Assembly (NCBI GenBank): GCA_023395555.1
Contig: JAEWYQ010000048.1
Span: 62,001 to 126,000 of the forward strand
DNA from: Bacillota bacterium
GTDB taxonomy: Bacteria; Bacillota; Clostridia; Lachnospirales; Lachnospiraceae
DNA: 64,000 nt
Direction of reading: 5' to 3'
This document shows positions 34,445 through 43,491 of the stretch, piece by piece. Each line of letters begins with the position of its first letter. Position 1 is the stretch's first letter. Under the pieces are notes generated by a model, which worked only from the letters and a program-made list of their open reading frames with translations, was not told the origin of the DNA and searched no databases. The position numbers and the translations under genes are program-made.

Positions 34445-35173
34445 ATGTCAGGACATTCGAAATTTGCGAACATCAAACATAAAAAGGAAAAGAATGATGC
34501 TGTAAAAGGCAAGATATTTACCAAGCTGGGCAGGGAGATTGCGGTTGCGGTGAAGGAAGGCGGGGCAGATCCCAATTCCAACAGCCGTCTTAAAGATATC
34601 ATCGCTAAAGCAAAATCCAACAACATGCCCAATGATACCATTGACCGCAGCATTAAGAAGGCTGCGGGGGATGCCAATGCCGTTAATTACGAGACTGTTA
34701 CCTATGAGGGCTATGGCCCCAACGGCACGGCAATCATTGTGGAGGCTCTGACAGACAATAAGAACAGAACAGCGGGCAATGTGCGTAATGCCTTTACCAA
34801 GGGCAATGGCAATGTAGGCTCCCAGGGATGTGTGTCCTTCATGTTTGACCGCAAGGGGCAGATCATTATTGACAGGGAAGAATGCGATATGAAAGCGGAT
34901 GATCTGATGATGCTCGCCTTGGATGCGGGTGCGGAGGATTTTGCGGAGGAAGAGGACAGCTTCGAGGTAGTGACGGCTCCCGATGATTTCAGCGCGGTGC
35001 GGGAAGCCCTGGAGAAGGCCGGAATCCCCATGCTTCAGGCGGATGTCACCATGATCCCCCAGACCTGGGTGGAACTGAAGGAAGAGCAGGATATCAAGAT
35101 GATGAACCGTATCCTGGATCTGCTGGACGAAGACGACGATGTGCAAGAGATCTGGCACAATTGGGATGAGTAA
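34445..35173 (+). CDS. yebC: YebC/PmpR family regulator or translation factor
   Basis: A 242-residue protein of the YebC/TACO1 family. It opens with [22 protein letters not shown] and has [24 protein letters not shown], both family hallmarks, followed by [23 protein letters not shown]. Members have been described as transcription regulators and, more recently, as factors that relieve ribosome stalling at proline motifs. GGAGAGG lies just upstream. It follows argR closely. Confidence 0.95.
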   Translation: MSGHSKFANIKHKKEKNDAVKGKIFTKLGREIAVAVKEGGADPNSNSRLKDIIAKAKSNNMPNDTIDRSIKKAAGDANAVNYETVTYEGYGPNGTAIIVEALTDNKNRTAGNVRNAFTKGNGNVGSQGCVSFMFDRKGQIIIDREECDMKADDLMMLALDAGAEDFAEEEDSFEVVTAPDDFSAVREALEKAGIPMLQADVTMIPQTWVELKEEQDIKMMNRILDLLDEDDDVQEIWHNWDE

Positions 35174-35301
35174 GTTAGGATAACTGACAGATATGCTGGA
35201 GAAATATTTTTGCAAATTTCATGAAAACGGAAACCACAGTAACATAAAAAATCAAATAAAACATATGATTCATATGAGGAATAGCTATCCTGGGAGGTCA
35301 T

Positions 35302-35838
35302 ATGGACTTTCAACAAAGCAGGACATATCAGAATCTGCAAACTGCCTTTGGTTATGAGTTACAGTCACAGGCCAGATATGATATATTTGGTGTAAAAGCG
35401 AGACAAGAGGTCTTGTTGGGAATTGGTTTTACGTTCGAAACTATATCAAGAAATAACAGATTTATCGCGGAAAGATTGCGCAATCTTATCAACGGCGGTG
35501 AAAGGAATACGGAACAAAACTTAGCGGAGGCTGTGGAAAATGAAGACTATGCCGGAAACACCATGTACCGGGAATTCTCGCGGGTTGCCAGGGAAGAGGG
35601 ATATGGAGATATCTCCGCACTATTTAGCGGCATCGCTAATATTAAGCTAAACCATCAGCTGGCATTTCAAACATATTTAGCTGAAATACGGACCGATACC
35701 CTGTTTTGTAAAAGCGAAGAAAAATTATGGATTTGTTTGGGCTGCGGCAATATCTTAAGCGGCTTGTGCGCTCCCGAAATTTGTCCGATTTGTTTTTATC
35801 CTCAGGGTTACTATGAACTCTATGTATGTATACGGTAA
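35302..35838 (+). CDS. Degenerate rubrerythrin: rubredoxin site kept, diiron site mostly lost
   Basis: A 178-residue protein colinear with rubrerythrin. The C-terminal rubredoxin domain is intact, with four cysteines in CLGC and CPIC. In the ferritin-like domain, alignment to Desulfovibrio vulgaris rubrerythrin keeps the first ligand (E in AFGYEL) and the last histidine (IKLNH). QEREH has become NNRFI, EYTEMY has become AGNTMY, and the AEEFH glutamate is a lysine. Five of seven expected iron ligands therefore appear lost. Classical peroxidase activity is unlikely; an electron-carrier or scaffold role is possible. The start follows GGGAGG. Confidence 0.85.
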   Translation: MDFQQSRTYQNLQTAFGYELQSQARYDIFGVKARQEVLLGIGFTFETISRNNRFIAERLRNLINGGERNTEQNLAEAVENEDYAGNTMYREFSRVAREEGYGDISALFSGIANIKLNHQLAFQTYLAEIRTDTLFCKSEEKLWICLGCGNILSGLCAPEICPICFYPQGYYELYVCIR

Positions 35839-35903
35839 CAATGCGGCAACGTCAATATGGATACAATGTTGACGCGAAAAAGCCCTGTATTACAAGGACA
35901 CTG

Positions 35904-35941
35904 AAAAAGTCCGCTTCTCGCTTGAGGAGTGGATTTTTTAC
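35904..35941 (+). terminator. Terminator after the rubrerythrin-like gene
   Basis: AAGTCCGCTTCTC pairs imperfectly with GAGGAGTGGATTT and is followed by TTTT. Confidence 0.65.
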
Positions 35942-35979
35942 ATTTTATACAACTTTTAACGAATATGAGGTACTAATTC

Positions 35980-36255
35980 ATGTGGAAGTATACTGCCGAA
36001 AATGATTATCCAAATATAAGTTTACATGATTGCTGCATTTCAAATGTGTTTCTTGACAATAACGATATCGTTTTTGAATTTGGGGTTTTTAGAATTTCAT
36101 GCGGATGTATGAAAGATAACATAGGTTCTGAAAAAGTTATGATTAAATGCGGGATGACGAAAGAAGCTGATTTCAAGTCTTTTGTCTGGCATGATGGGAA
36201 ATTGAAAGATAGAGTCGAATACAGAATACTAAAATCTGAGTGGAAACCGAGCTAA
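35980..36255 (+). CDS. Uncharacterised 91-residue protein
   Basis: A small cytosolic protein with no recognised family. It starts MWKYTAENDYPNISLHDC and has a strand-rich pattern. Several cysteines (including CC and CGC) and the LHDC segment recall small immunity-type proteins, but this is only a resemblance. A plausible GAGG lies about 14 bases before the ATG. It lies in an accessory patch between a terminator and a methyltransferase gene. Confidence 0.5.
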   Translation: MWKYTAENDYPNISLHDCCISNVFLDNNDIVFEFGVFRISCGCMKDNIGSEKVMIKCGMTKEADFKSFVWHDGKLKDRVEYRILKSEWKPS

Positions 36256-36277
36256 TATAACCGATAGGGGGAAAATA

Positions 36278-36955
36278 ATGAACACGGAAAACTTTACAGG
36301 CAAAGCGGAAGCTTATGCCATAGGACGCCCGGGCTACCCGGAAGCGGCGATTGAATATATTTGCTCACTTGTGCCGCAGGATGCCGTATTTGCCGACATC
36401 GGTGCGGGGACGGGAAAATTCACGGTGACGTTGGCGGAGCGCGGTTACTCTGTGTTTGCTGTTGAACCCAACGCGGATATGAGCGGGCAGCTGGGCATTA
36501 CGCTTGCACCTTTTTCAAACGCAAAGATTATCGATGGCACAGCCGAAACGACAACGCTTCCCGAACACAGTGTTGATGTTATCACTGTCGCTCATGCGCT
36601 GCACTGGTTCAATCCGGATGCGTTCCGCGCAGAATGCCGCCGAATTATCAAGCCCGGCGGAATGGTCATTGTCATTTACAACCTTGCACCCGGTGGGGAG
36701 ATGATGGCGATTAGCAAGCAGGCGGCCGATGCGTTTTTTACAAAGCCAACGATTCGGGAATTTCCCAACCTAATGGATTACACGAGAGACAGGTGGTTAG
36801 CTTATATTGCATCCCAGGATAACAATCCACTGCCTGCCGATCCTGGATATGATGCGCATATTGCTGCAATAAACGCGATGTTTGACCGTGACAGTGTAGA
36901 CGGTCTGCTGCGCTGCGACAGGGTAACGAAAGTGTATAGCGAACGAATGGTGTAA
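36278..36955 (+). CDS. Class I SAM-dependent methyltransferase (accessory)
   Basis: A 225-residue methyltransferase. Motif I is VFADIGAGTGKFTVTLAERG near residue 48, the following acidic strand is VFAVEPN, and VDVITVAHALHWFNPDAF is the family signature of the ubiquinone-biosynthesis-like Methyltransf_11 group. RIIKPGGMVIVIYN follows. Codon use looks more GC-rich than in its neighbours, suggesting transfer. GGGGG lies before the ATG. The C terminus may be slightly short for the family. Substrate is unknown. Confidence 0.8.
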   Translation: MNTENFTGKAEAYAIGRPGYPEAAIEYICSLVPQDAVFADIGAGTGKFTVTLAERGYSVFAVEPNADMSGQLGITLAPFSNAKIIDGTAETTTLPEHSVDVITVAHALHWFNPDAFRAECRRIIKPGGMVIVIYNLAPGGEMMAISKQAADAFFTKPTIREFPNLMDYTRDRWLAYIASQDNNPLPADPGYDAHIAAINAMFDRDSVDGLLRCDRVTKVYSERMV

Positions 36956-37012
36956 GCCTGCTAACCAAGGGAGAGTTTTTTATGATACTTGGAAATAAAT
37001 CCGTTATTGATA

Positions 37013-37150
37013 ATGACTGAGCGGGGGATTTACAATGGGCAATTAGTACCTTATATGGTCATTTATGATAAATATGTGGATATCACTAAAAATGATACAA
37101 AATTTAGTAACAAAGGACGAAAATGTAATTCTATTACTTTTAATGATTGA
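37013..37150 (+). CDS. Small ORF of 45 codons, unknown
   Basis: ATG 37013 to TGA 37148-37150 encodes a strand-rich peptide with GIYNGQLVPYMVIYDKYVDI and a lysine/asparagine-rich end. There is no clear ribosome site, and it starts inside the end of another tiny frame (36981-37019). It could be the tail of a decayed gene. Confidence 0.25.
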   Translation: MTERGIYNGQLVPYMVIYDKYVDITKNDTKFSNKGRKCNSITFND

Positions 37151-37216
37151 AAAAGTCACAGCTATCATATAAAATTGCATTTGTACTGAAAAATAAACAT
37201 TGGAGGAATGACCAAC

Positions 37217-38431
37217 ATGAAGTACCAGAGGACAAAATTGTTGAAAGTAATTGTTTCTTTCCTGCTGGTGATGGGGCTGCTGCTCCCGTCACAATTACCG
37301 GCAGCGAGTGTTCAGGCAGCGGCCAAAACAACGATTGATTCAGAGATGATGATCGGTACCGGAAGCACCTGGAGCGAATTTGGCGTTTACCAGAAGGATG
37401 CTAAATATGTACTGGAAGTAAGCAATCCGGTGAAGAAAGCCACCTATAGCTTTAAATCCAGCGATGAGAAAGTGCTGAAGCTGAAGGCCAGCGGAACGAA
37501 GGTATATCTTACAGGACTGAAGAAAGGCTCTGCAACGATTACTTGTTCCCAGAAGTTAAACGGTAAGACAACCAAGATAGGAACCTGCAAGGTTACAGTA
37601 GTGGATCCGAGTCTGTACGCGGAGGACTATGACGGACTGCCGCTGGGTACGGCAAGCGGTATGTTTATCTATTACGAATGCCGTAATAATGATGCGACCT
37701 ATACCTTTACTTCCAGTGATAAGAATTTCTCTATGAAGGAGAAGGTGGTGAAGTCAGAGTTAATGAATGGTTATTACCCCGAGCAGACCTATACGGCGAA
37801 GAAAGCAGGTACTTATACTGTTACGGTAAAAGAGACCTACAATAAGAAGACCAGAACCGTCGGCAAGCTGAAGTTTGTTGTGAAGAAGGCCTCTGTGGCG
37901 AAGGAATATGGGATAGATGCCGGAGAGATAATAGGGGCATTTTCTTTGGTTAATAATGCACGGGCTGATGTGAAGTATTATTTTGAGGCAGATGATACCG
38001 GAGTTGTTATAGTAAAAGCGGATGGAGATGGAGCTATTCTGGAAGCTAAGAAGCCCGGAACCGCGACAGTGAAGGTTTATGAGAACGCATCCAGTGCAGC
38101 CAAGGATAAACTCATCGGAAGCTGTAAAGTGACTGTGAAGGAGCTGAAGGCAGAGGATCTGAGCTGTGATTTGTCCTCGGATGAGACCTATGTCGGAGAT
38201 GATGCAATCACCCTCTACGTATACAAGGAACCCTACAATGCACCGGAAGCAATTACTGTAACCTCTTCGGATTCCAGCATTGCAGAAGTGGGAGAGCTGG
38301 ACGAGGACGGCAGAGTTGAGATTACACCTGTAGGTGAGGGAACAGTAACGATTACCATAACCTGCGGTGAGATTACGAAGACGGAGACCATTACCGTCTA
38401 TGCGGACGAAGATGCCATGTATGGCTGGTAG
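37217..38431 (+). CDS. Secreted bacterial Ig-like (Big_2) repeat protein
   Basis: A protein of about 404 residues with a signal peptide (KLLKVIVSFLLVMGLLLP, cleavage likely after SVQA, near residue 35). Three or four beta-sandwich repeats follow, with Big_2-type motifs such as YSFKSSDEKVLKLKASGTKVYLTGLKKGSATITC, VIVKADGDGAILEAKKPGTATVKVY and SSIAEVGELDEDGRVEITPVGEGTVTITITCG in outline. Such proteins often mediate surface adhesion; no sortase motif is seen. GGAGG lies eleven bases before ATG 37217; an ATG three codons earlier overlaps the ribosome site. Two terminators follow. Confidence 0.85.
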   Translation: MKYQRTKLLKVIVSFLLVMGLLLPSQLPAASVQAAAKTTIDSEMMIGTGSTWSEFGVYQKDAKYVLEVSNPVKKATYSFKSSDEKVLKLKASGTKVYLTGLKKGSATITCSQKLNGKTTKIGTCKVTVVDPSLYAEDYDGLPLGTASGMFIYYECRNNDATYTFTSSDKNFSMKEKVVKSELMNGYYPEQTYTAKKAGTYTVTVKETYNKKTRTVGKLKFVVKKASVAKEYGIDAGEIIGAFSLVNNARADVKYYFEADDTGVVIVKADGDGAILEAKKPGTATVKVYENASSAAKDKLIGSCKVTVKELKAEDLSCDLSSDETYVGDDAITLYVYKEPYNAPEAITVTSSDSSIAEVGELDEDGRVEITPVGEGTVTITITCGEITKTETITVYADEDAMYGW

Positions 38432-38495
38432 GAGCCGTTGAGGGGTTTTTTTGCTCCCTTTGGAATATAATAGAATATGAGTGAAAGCACAGGGG

Positions 38496-38539
38496 CCATC
38501 CCTTCAGCGCTGGAATATGCGTTGAAGGGATGGTTTTTT
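38496..38539 (+). terminator. Terminator after the Ig-like gene
   Basis: CCATCCCTTCA and TGAAGGGATGG form an 11-bp stem, extended by CG pairs, and are followed by TTTTTT. Confidence 0.85.
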
Positions 38540-38570
38540 ATCGGGTAGGATCCTGTTATAATGAGCATTA

Positions 38571-38604
38571 ACAAAAAGGCGGTTTCTCAGGGACGCCTTT
38601 TTGT
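38571..38604 (+). terminator. Second terminator before the mannosidase operon
   Basis: ACAAAAAGGCG and CGCCTTTTTGT form an 11-bp stem with a 12-base loop. The pairing is symmetric, so it can work in both directions. Confidence 0.8.
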
Positions 38605-38645
38605 CGTTATGACCAAATGAAAACAGATTTCAAGGGAAAAACACA

Positions 38646-38686
38646 TTGACATATCATATAAGGATATATATAATATATCATATAAG
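38646..38686 (+). promoter_or_regulatory. Promoter and twin operator of the GH125-GH38 operon
   Basis: Perfect TTGACA (38646-38651) and TATAAT (38669-38674) boxes are 17 bases apart. The 12-mer ATATCATATAAG occurs twice, at 38651-38662 in the spacer and at 38675-38686 just after the -10 box, exactly 24 bases apart. A related ATATCATTA/ATATCATAGAA motif occurs at the GH76 operon promoter and at the GntR-LacI regulator promoter. A repressor site for that regulator is inferred. Confidence 0.7.
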
Positions 38687-38722
38687 TTCGTGGAAAATGA
38701 TATAAGAAAGGAATACAGACAG

Positions 38723-40048
38723 ATGAATACTAAAATCCCTCCAATTTTACTGAGACGGGCCGAGGAACTGGAGAAGTATTACCGGGAGAAGATGCCTTCG
38801 GCGGCACCTCTCATAAAGCAATGTTTTTTAAATACCATAGAGACAACGGTAAAGCAATTGGAAGATGGAAGTTATTTTGTCATTACCGGTGATATACCGG
38901 CTATGTGGCTGAGAGATTCTTCCGCCCAGTTGAAGCATTATATTAAATACAGCAAGGAGGATGAGCAGCTGGGGGCAATGATCGAAGGCGTGATTGAGAA
39001 GCAGGCGCAGATGGTATTGATTGATCCCTATGCCAATGCATTCAATGAGAGTCCCAACGGACAGGGACATAAGGACGAGACGGCGCTGAATGCTTCTGTT
39101 TGTGATAGAAAATATGAAGTTGACTCCCTGTGCGCCCCGCTGTATCTCTTATATACATATTGGAAGGAGACAGGGAAGAAGAGCTTATTCACGGAACAGA
39201 TCCGGACGATGATCCGGACCATTATTCGGGTGTTCCGTATTGAACAGGATCACAATTCCTCTGATTATACCTTTCGCAGGTATAACTGTCCGGAAACAGA
39301 TACCCTCAGCAATGACGGCAAAGGTGCGCCGGTTGCAATAACCGGTATGACCTGGTCGGGTTTTCGTCCATCGGATGACCGGTGTGTCTATGGGTATTTA
39401 ATACCGGCCAATATGATGGCGGTACAGGCGCTGGGCTATGCTGCCGAAATCTGTGCCAAAGGCTACCATGATATGGAACTGGCACAAGAATGTGAAGCTC
39501 TGGCAGGAGAGATCAGAGAGGGAATCAACCGTTTCGGGCTGGTAGAGCATCCGGAATACGGAATGATATATGCGTATGAGGTGGATGGAAAGGGCAATTA
39601 TGTATTAATGGACGATGCGAATTCACCAAGTCTGCTGTCCATGCCCTATTTGGGATATTGCGGCTGTGAGGATGAAGTATATTTGAATACAAGAAAATAT
39701 ATCCTGTCCAAGGAAAATCCCTACTATGCTGAAGGGGTTTATGCCGAAGGAGTAGGAAGCCCTCATACTCCCGAGGGATTTGTATGGCATATCGGTATTA
39801 CCATGCAGGCATTAACCTCCGCCGATCCCAAAGAAGTTTTAGAGTGCGTCGAGATGCTTACCCGGACCCATGCGGGAACGAATTACATGCATGAATCCTT
39901 TGATCCGGATTCTCCTGAAGTATTTACCAGGGAATGGTTTGCGTGGGCGAATTCCCTGTTCGCAGAATTAATGGATAAGTTGTATAGGGAAGGTTTTTTT
40001 GAAGATGAATTATGTCGGGAAAAGGAGCTGGAGAAATGTTGTTCTTAG
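38723..40048 (+). CDS. GH125 exo-alpha-1,6-mannosidase
   Basis: A 441-residue cytosolic enzyme of glycoside hydrolase family 125, metal-independent inverting exo-alpha-1,6-mannosidases. Motifs include VITGDIPAMWLRDSSAQL near residue 55, TDTLSNDGKGAPVAITGMTWSGFRPSDD near 190, and LMDDANSPSLLSMPYLGY, all typical of the family. No signal peptide is present, so it acts on imported oligomannose. ATG 38723 is chosen because AAAGGA lies eleven bases upstream; GTG 38690 is the alternative. It overlaps the GH38 gene by 13 bases, indicating coupled translation. Confidence 0.92.
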   Translation: MNTKIPPILLRRAEELEKYYREKMPSAAPLIKQCFLNTIETTVKQLEDGSYFVITGDIPAMWLRDSSAQLKHYIKYSKEDEQLGAMIEGVIEKQAQMVLIDPYANAFNESPNGQGHKDETALNASVCDRKYEVDSLCAPLYLLYTYWKETGKKSLFTEQIRTMIRTIIRVFRIEQDHNSSDYTFRRYNCPETDTLSNDGKGAPVAITGMTWSGFRPSDDRCVYGYLIPANMMAVQALGYAAEICAKGYHDMELAQECEALAGEIREGINRFGLVEHPEYGMIYAYEVDGKGNYVLMDDANSPSLLSMPYLGYCGCEDEVYLNTRKYILSKENPYYAEGVYAEGVGSPHTPEGFVWHIGITMQALTSADPKEVLECVEMLTRTHAGTNYMHESFDPDSPEVFTREWFAWANSLFAELMDKLYREGFFEDELCREKELEKCCS

Positions 40049-43000
40049 AAGAAAGAATAGGGAAACTGCTCTCGGAACTGGAGAGGTATATTATCAGCAA
40101 TGAGATTTCATTGCAGGAGTATGAGGCGGCCGGACTGTCGGAACCAATCCATGATGTTACGGATGATTCTCTGAGATGGCATAAGGTGGGCGGATCCGTC
40201 CGGTGCGGAGGAGAAGGAAAGTACGATTACTACAGAACCAGATTTACGGTTCCGGAAGAAATGGCAGGGAAGGTGATGATTTACTGGTGGAAAACCCACA
40301 GAGGCACCCGGCAGGATACCACGAATCCCCAATGCCGTTGTTATATCAACGGACAGTTCGTACAGGGGCTGGATGACAATCACGAAAGAATTATTTTAAC
40401 GGATCATGGGGTTCCTGGAACGGAATATGAGATCTGTCTGAGGGTGTACACCGGGCAGGAATATTTCTGGTCTTCCCTGGATTCCTCTATCGCAGTTCTG
40501 GAGACAGAGACGGAGAAGCTTTATTATGATCTGAAAGTGCCCTATGAAGCAGCCAGACTCTTAAAGAAAGAGGATGATGATTACATAACTATAATCAGGT
40601 GTCTGAATGATGCGGTGAACCTTCTTGATTTCCGTCAGGGATATTCGGAGGAATTCCGTCAATCGGTGAGAGAGGCGGAGCAGTATATCCAGGAGGAATT
40701 TTATCAAAAGAAATGCCATAATAACGGACCGGTTGTATATTGCGTCGGCCATACTCATATTGATATTGCCTGGCTGTGGACAATTAAGGTGGCCAAGGAT
40801 AAGGCGGTTCGAAGCTTCGGTACGGTGATTGAATTCATGAAGCGGTATCCGGAATACAAATTTATGTCCAGCCAGCCGCACCTATATAAAGCAATTAAGG
40901 AGATGCAGCCGGATTTATATGAAGAGATCAAGGAGAGAATCCGCAGCGGACAGTGGGAAGCGGAAGGAGGTATGTTTGTAGAAGCGGATTGTAATCTTCC
41001 CAACGGTGAATCCCTGATCCGTCAGATTGTAAAAGGAAAGCAGTTCTTCCGCCGGGAGTTTGGCGTGGATAATAAAGTACTCTGGCTTCCGGATGTCTTC
41101 GGATATTCTGCGGCGCTCCCCCAGATCATGAAAGAATGCGGTCTTAAGTATTTCATGACGACAAAAATCAGCTGGAATGAGATGAATAAGATGCCCTATG
41201 ACTCCTTTTGGTGGAAAGGAATTGATGGGACAGAGGTCTTGACTCATTTTATCCCTTCCAGTGATTATGACAGATTGCAAGTCAGTGATAACCGCTTTAC
41301 CACCTACAATGCCATGCTGGAGCCAAAGCAGGTAAAAGGAGCGTGGAGCCGTTATCAGCAAAAGGATAAAAATCAAGAGGTGCTCATGGCTTATGGTTTT
41401 GGTGACGGAGGAGGCGGCCCGACCAAGAATATGCTGGAACACCAGAGGCGTCTGGAAAAGGGTATTCCAGGGTGTCCGGTGACGAAAACAGCTACCAGCC
41501 GGGAGTTTTTTGAAAAGCTGGAGGAAGCCGGCACAAAAGCGAAATTCCCCAGATGGGACGGTGAGCTGTATCTGGAATATCACCGCGGAACCTATACCTC
41601 CATGGGAAGAAATAAGAAATTCAACCGGAAAGCAGAAGTGCTTCTTCAAAATCTTGAATTAACAGGCTTCACAACAAAGCTTCTGATGGGCAGCACTTAT
41701 CCGAAGAAGGAGCTGGAGGGGCTGTGGGAGACCTTGCTGAGAAACCAATTCCATGATATTTTGCCGGGCTCCTCCATTCTTGAGGTATATCAGGATTCGA
41801 AGAAGGAATATGACGGCCTTCTTGCAGAAGGAAGAAAGCTGCTGAAGGAACGTCTGGAACAGGTGACGGAAGCAGTCCAGGTTCCTGCCGGCAGTGTGAT
41901 AGTGTATAACATGAATGGTTTCCGATCCTCGGGATATGCGGTTGTCATGGCAGAGGAGAATCTGGAAGGCTGTTATATCCTGGATGAGGAACAGAGCTAT
42001 CCGCTGCAAAAGGTCGGCGACATGGAATACCTGGTAAAAGCGGATGAGATCCCTGCCATGGGTTATAAGGCGTTCCAACTGGTTCGGGATAAGAAGGCGC
42101 CGGAGAACCAGGTGTCCGTAAGCAGAGAATGCCTGGAGAATCGTTATATCCGTATTTTATTTAATGAAAAGGGATACATGGTATCTATTTACGATAAGCA
42201 GGCGGACAGGGAGATTTTGCAAAAGGATAAGCCGGGGAATGTTTTGATGACCTATGAGGATATTCCCCATAACTGGGATGCCTGGGATATCAATAATTAT
42301 TATACGGAGAAATCCTGGGAGATAGGGGATGTATCAGAAATTCAAATCGAGGAAGGAGTTCACCGCTGCGGGATTGTCATTAAGCGGAATTATCTTCAGT
42401 CCACGATTGTACAGAGAATTTACCTCTATCAGGATAGCCCGGTGGTTGAAGTGAAGAATGAGATTGACTGGAAAGAAAGCCATCTTCTTTTGAAGGCGCT
42501 GTTTCCGGTGGATATACACAGCTCCGAAGCGACCTTTGATATCCAGTATGGTAATGTAAAGCGCCCCACTCATTACAATACCTCGTGGGATTATGCCAAA
42601 TTTGAGGTTTGCCATCATAAATGGTTGGACATATCCGAAGATGATTATGGGGTAAGTATAATCAATGACTGCAAATATGGGTGTAATGTCCATGAGGGGA
42701 TCATTGGCTTGTCCCTGATCAAATCCGCTACTTCGCCGAATCCGGAGGCGGATAAGGAATACCATGAATTCACCTATGGAATTTATCCTCATAGGGGAGA
42801 CTGGAAGAAAGCTAATGTGGCAAAAGAGGCATACCAACTCAATAATCCCCTGTTTGGTTGCGTGAAAGAAACGGAGGGCGGGAGCCTGCCCGGTAATTAT
42901 GGCATATGTTCCGTAGATACGGATAATGTCATGGTGGAATTGGTGAAAGAACCGGAGGATGGACAGGATAATGCTATTATTATCCGTTTGTATGAATATT

Positions 43001-43167
43001 TTAACCGAAGAACCAGGGTGAAGCTCCAGTTTTCCCATCCCGTGGCGGAGGCTGTGGATTGCAATATGCTGGAGGAGAAGAAAGCCTGCCTGGAGATTAG
43101 GGACAATGAAGTGATCTTTGAGATTATGCCTTATGAAATAAAAACCATTCGTATTATTAAAGAATAA
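40036..43167 (+). CDS. GH38 alpha-mannosidase
   Basis: A 1043-residue cytosolic class II alpha-mannosidase. The zinc ligands H239 and D243 lie in HTHIDIAWLW. The catalytic nucleophile D353 is in LPDVFGYSAALPQI, and EGGMFVEADCNLPNGES is also conserved. A central helical bundle and C-terminal beta domains follow, as in all GH38 enzymes. It probably removes alpha-1,2- or alpha-1,3-linked mannose from imported chains, complementing GH125. AAAGGAG precedes ATG 40036. It is second in a two-gene operon and is followed by a long hairpin. Confidence 0.95.
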   Translation: MLFLEERIGKLLSELERYIISNEISLQEYEAAGLSEPIHDVTDDSLRWHKVGGSVRCGGEGKYDYYRTRFTVPEEMAGKVMIYWWKTHRGTRQDTTNPQCRCYINGQFVQGLDDNHERIILTDHGVPGTEYEICLRVYTGQEYFWSSLDSSIAVLETETEKLYYDLKVPYEAARLLKKEDDDYITIIRCLNDAVNLLDFRQGYSEEFRQSVREAEQYIQEEFYQKKCHNNGPVVYCVGHTHIDIAWLWTIKVAKDKAVRSFGTVIEFMKRYPEYKFMSSQPHLYKAIKEMQPDLYEEIKERIRSGQWEAEGGMFVEADCNLPNGESLIRQIVKGKQFFRREFGVDNKVLWLPDVFGYSAALPQIMKECGLKYFMTTKISWNEMNKMPYDSFWWKGIDGTEVLTHFIPSSDYDRLQVSDNRFTTYNAMLEPKQVKGAWSRYQQKDKNQEVLMAYGFGDGGGGPTKNMLEHQRRLEKGIPGCPVTKTATSREFFEKLEEAGTKAKFPRWDGELYLEYHRGTYTSMGRNKKFNRKAEVLLQNLELTGFTTKLLMGSTYPKKELEGLWETLLRNQFHDILPGSSILEVYQDSKKEYDGLLAEGRKLLKERLEQVTEAVQVPAGSVIVYNMNGFRSSGYAVVMAEENLEGCYILDEEQSYPLQKVGDMEYLVKADEIPAMGYKAFQLVRDKKAPENQVSVSRECLENRYIRILFNEKGYMVSIYDKQADREILQKDKPGNVLMTYEDIPHNWDAWDINNYYTEKSWEIGDVSEIQIEEGVHRCGIVIKRNYLQSTIVQRIYLYQDSPVVEVKNEIDWKESHLLLKALFPVDIHSSEATFDIQYGNVKRPTHYNTSWDYAKFEVCHHKWLDISEDDYGVSIINDCKYGCNVHEGIIGLSLIKSATSPNPEADKEYHEFTYGIYPHRGDWKKANVAKEAYQLNNPLFGCVKETEGGSLPGNYGICSVDTDNVMVELVKEPEDGQDNAIIIRLYEYFNRRTRVKLQFSHPVAEAVDCNMLEEKKACLEIRDNEVIFEIMPYEIKTIRIIKE

Positions 43168-43194
43168 AAACGGAATGAATAGAAATACAACATA

Positions 43195-43257
43195 AAATAG
43201 AGATTGGTATATCAAATGTTACAAATTAAAAACCATTTGAAATACCAGTCTCTATTT
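43195..43257. terminator. Long hairpin after the GH38 gene
   Basis: A 24-bp stem with two non-Watson-Crick positions (one G-T, one A-A) pairs 43195-43218 with 43234-43257. There is no strong T run, so termination or mRNA stabilisation are both possible. Confidence 0.55.
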
Positions 43258-43373
43258 GTGAAAAAGTTTACCATAAAAAGACCGGATCATGAAAATGGTT
43301 TGTATATTAATAACATAAAAATAACTGTAAAAAATATATATAAAAAATATTATGTGATTTATAACGAAATGAA

Positions 43374-43418
43374 TTGACATATCATAGAATGGTATGTATA
43401 ATATATATATCATTATAA
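43374..43418 (+). promoter_or_regulatory. Promoter and operator of the GH76/transport operon
   Basis: Perfect TTGACA (43374-43379) and TATAAT (43397-43402) boxes have a 17-base spacer. ATATCATAGAAT lies at 43379-43390 and ATATCATTATAA at 43407-43418, mirroring the twin sites at the GH125 promoter. The stretch from 43258 to 43370 is AT-rich and holds no recognised gene. Confidence 0.7.
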
Positions 43419-43491
43419 AAGGGTGGCGGCATCAGAACATTGCTGAGCGCACTTCCAATAACTTTATTCCAGCCTGTTTAGGAGACACGAA

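Noticed and set aside
42334..43215. 293-codon minus-strand frame
   Set aside because: It is antisense to the GH38 mannosidase 3' end, and the GH38 frame carries the conserved family sequence.
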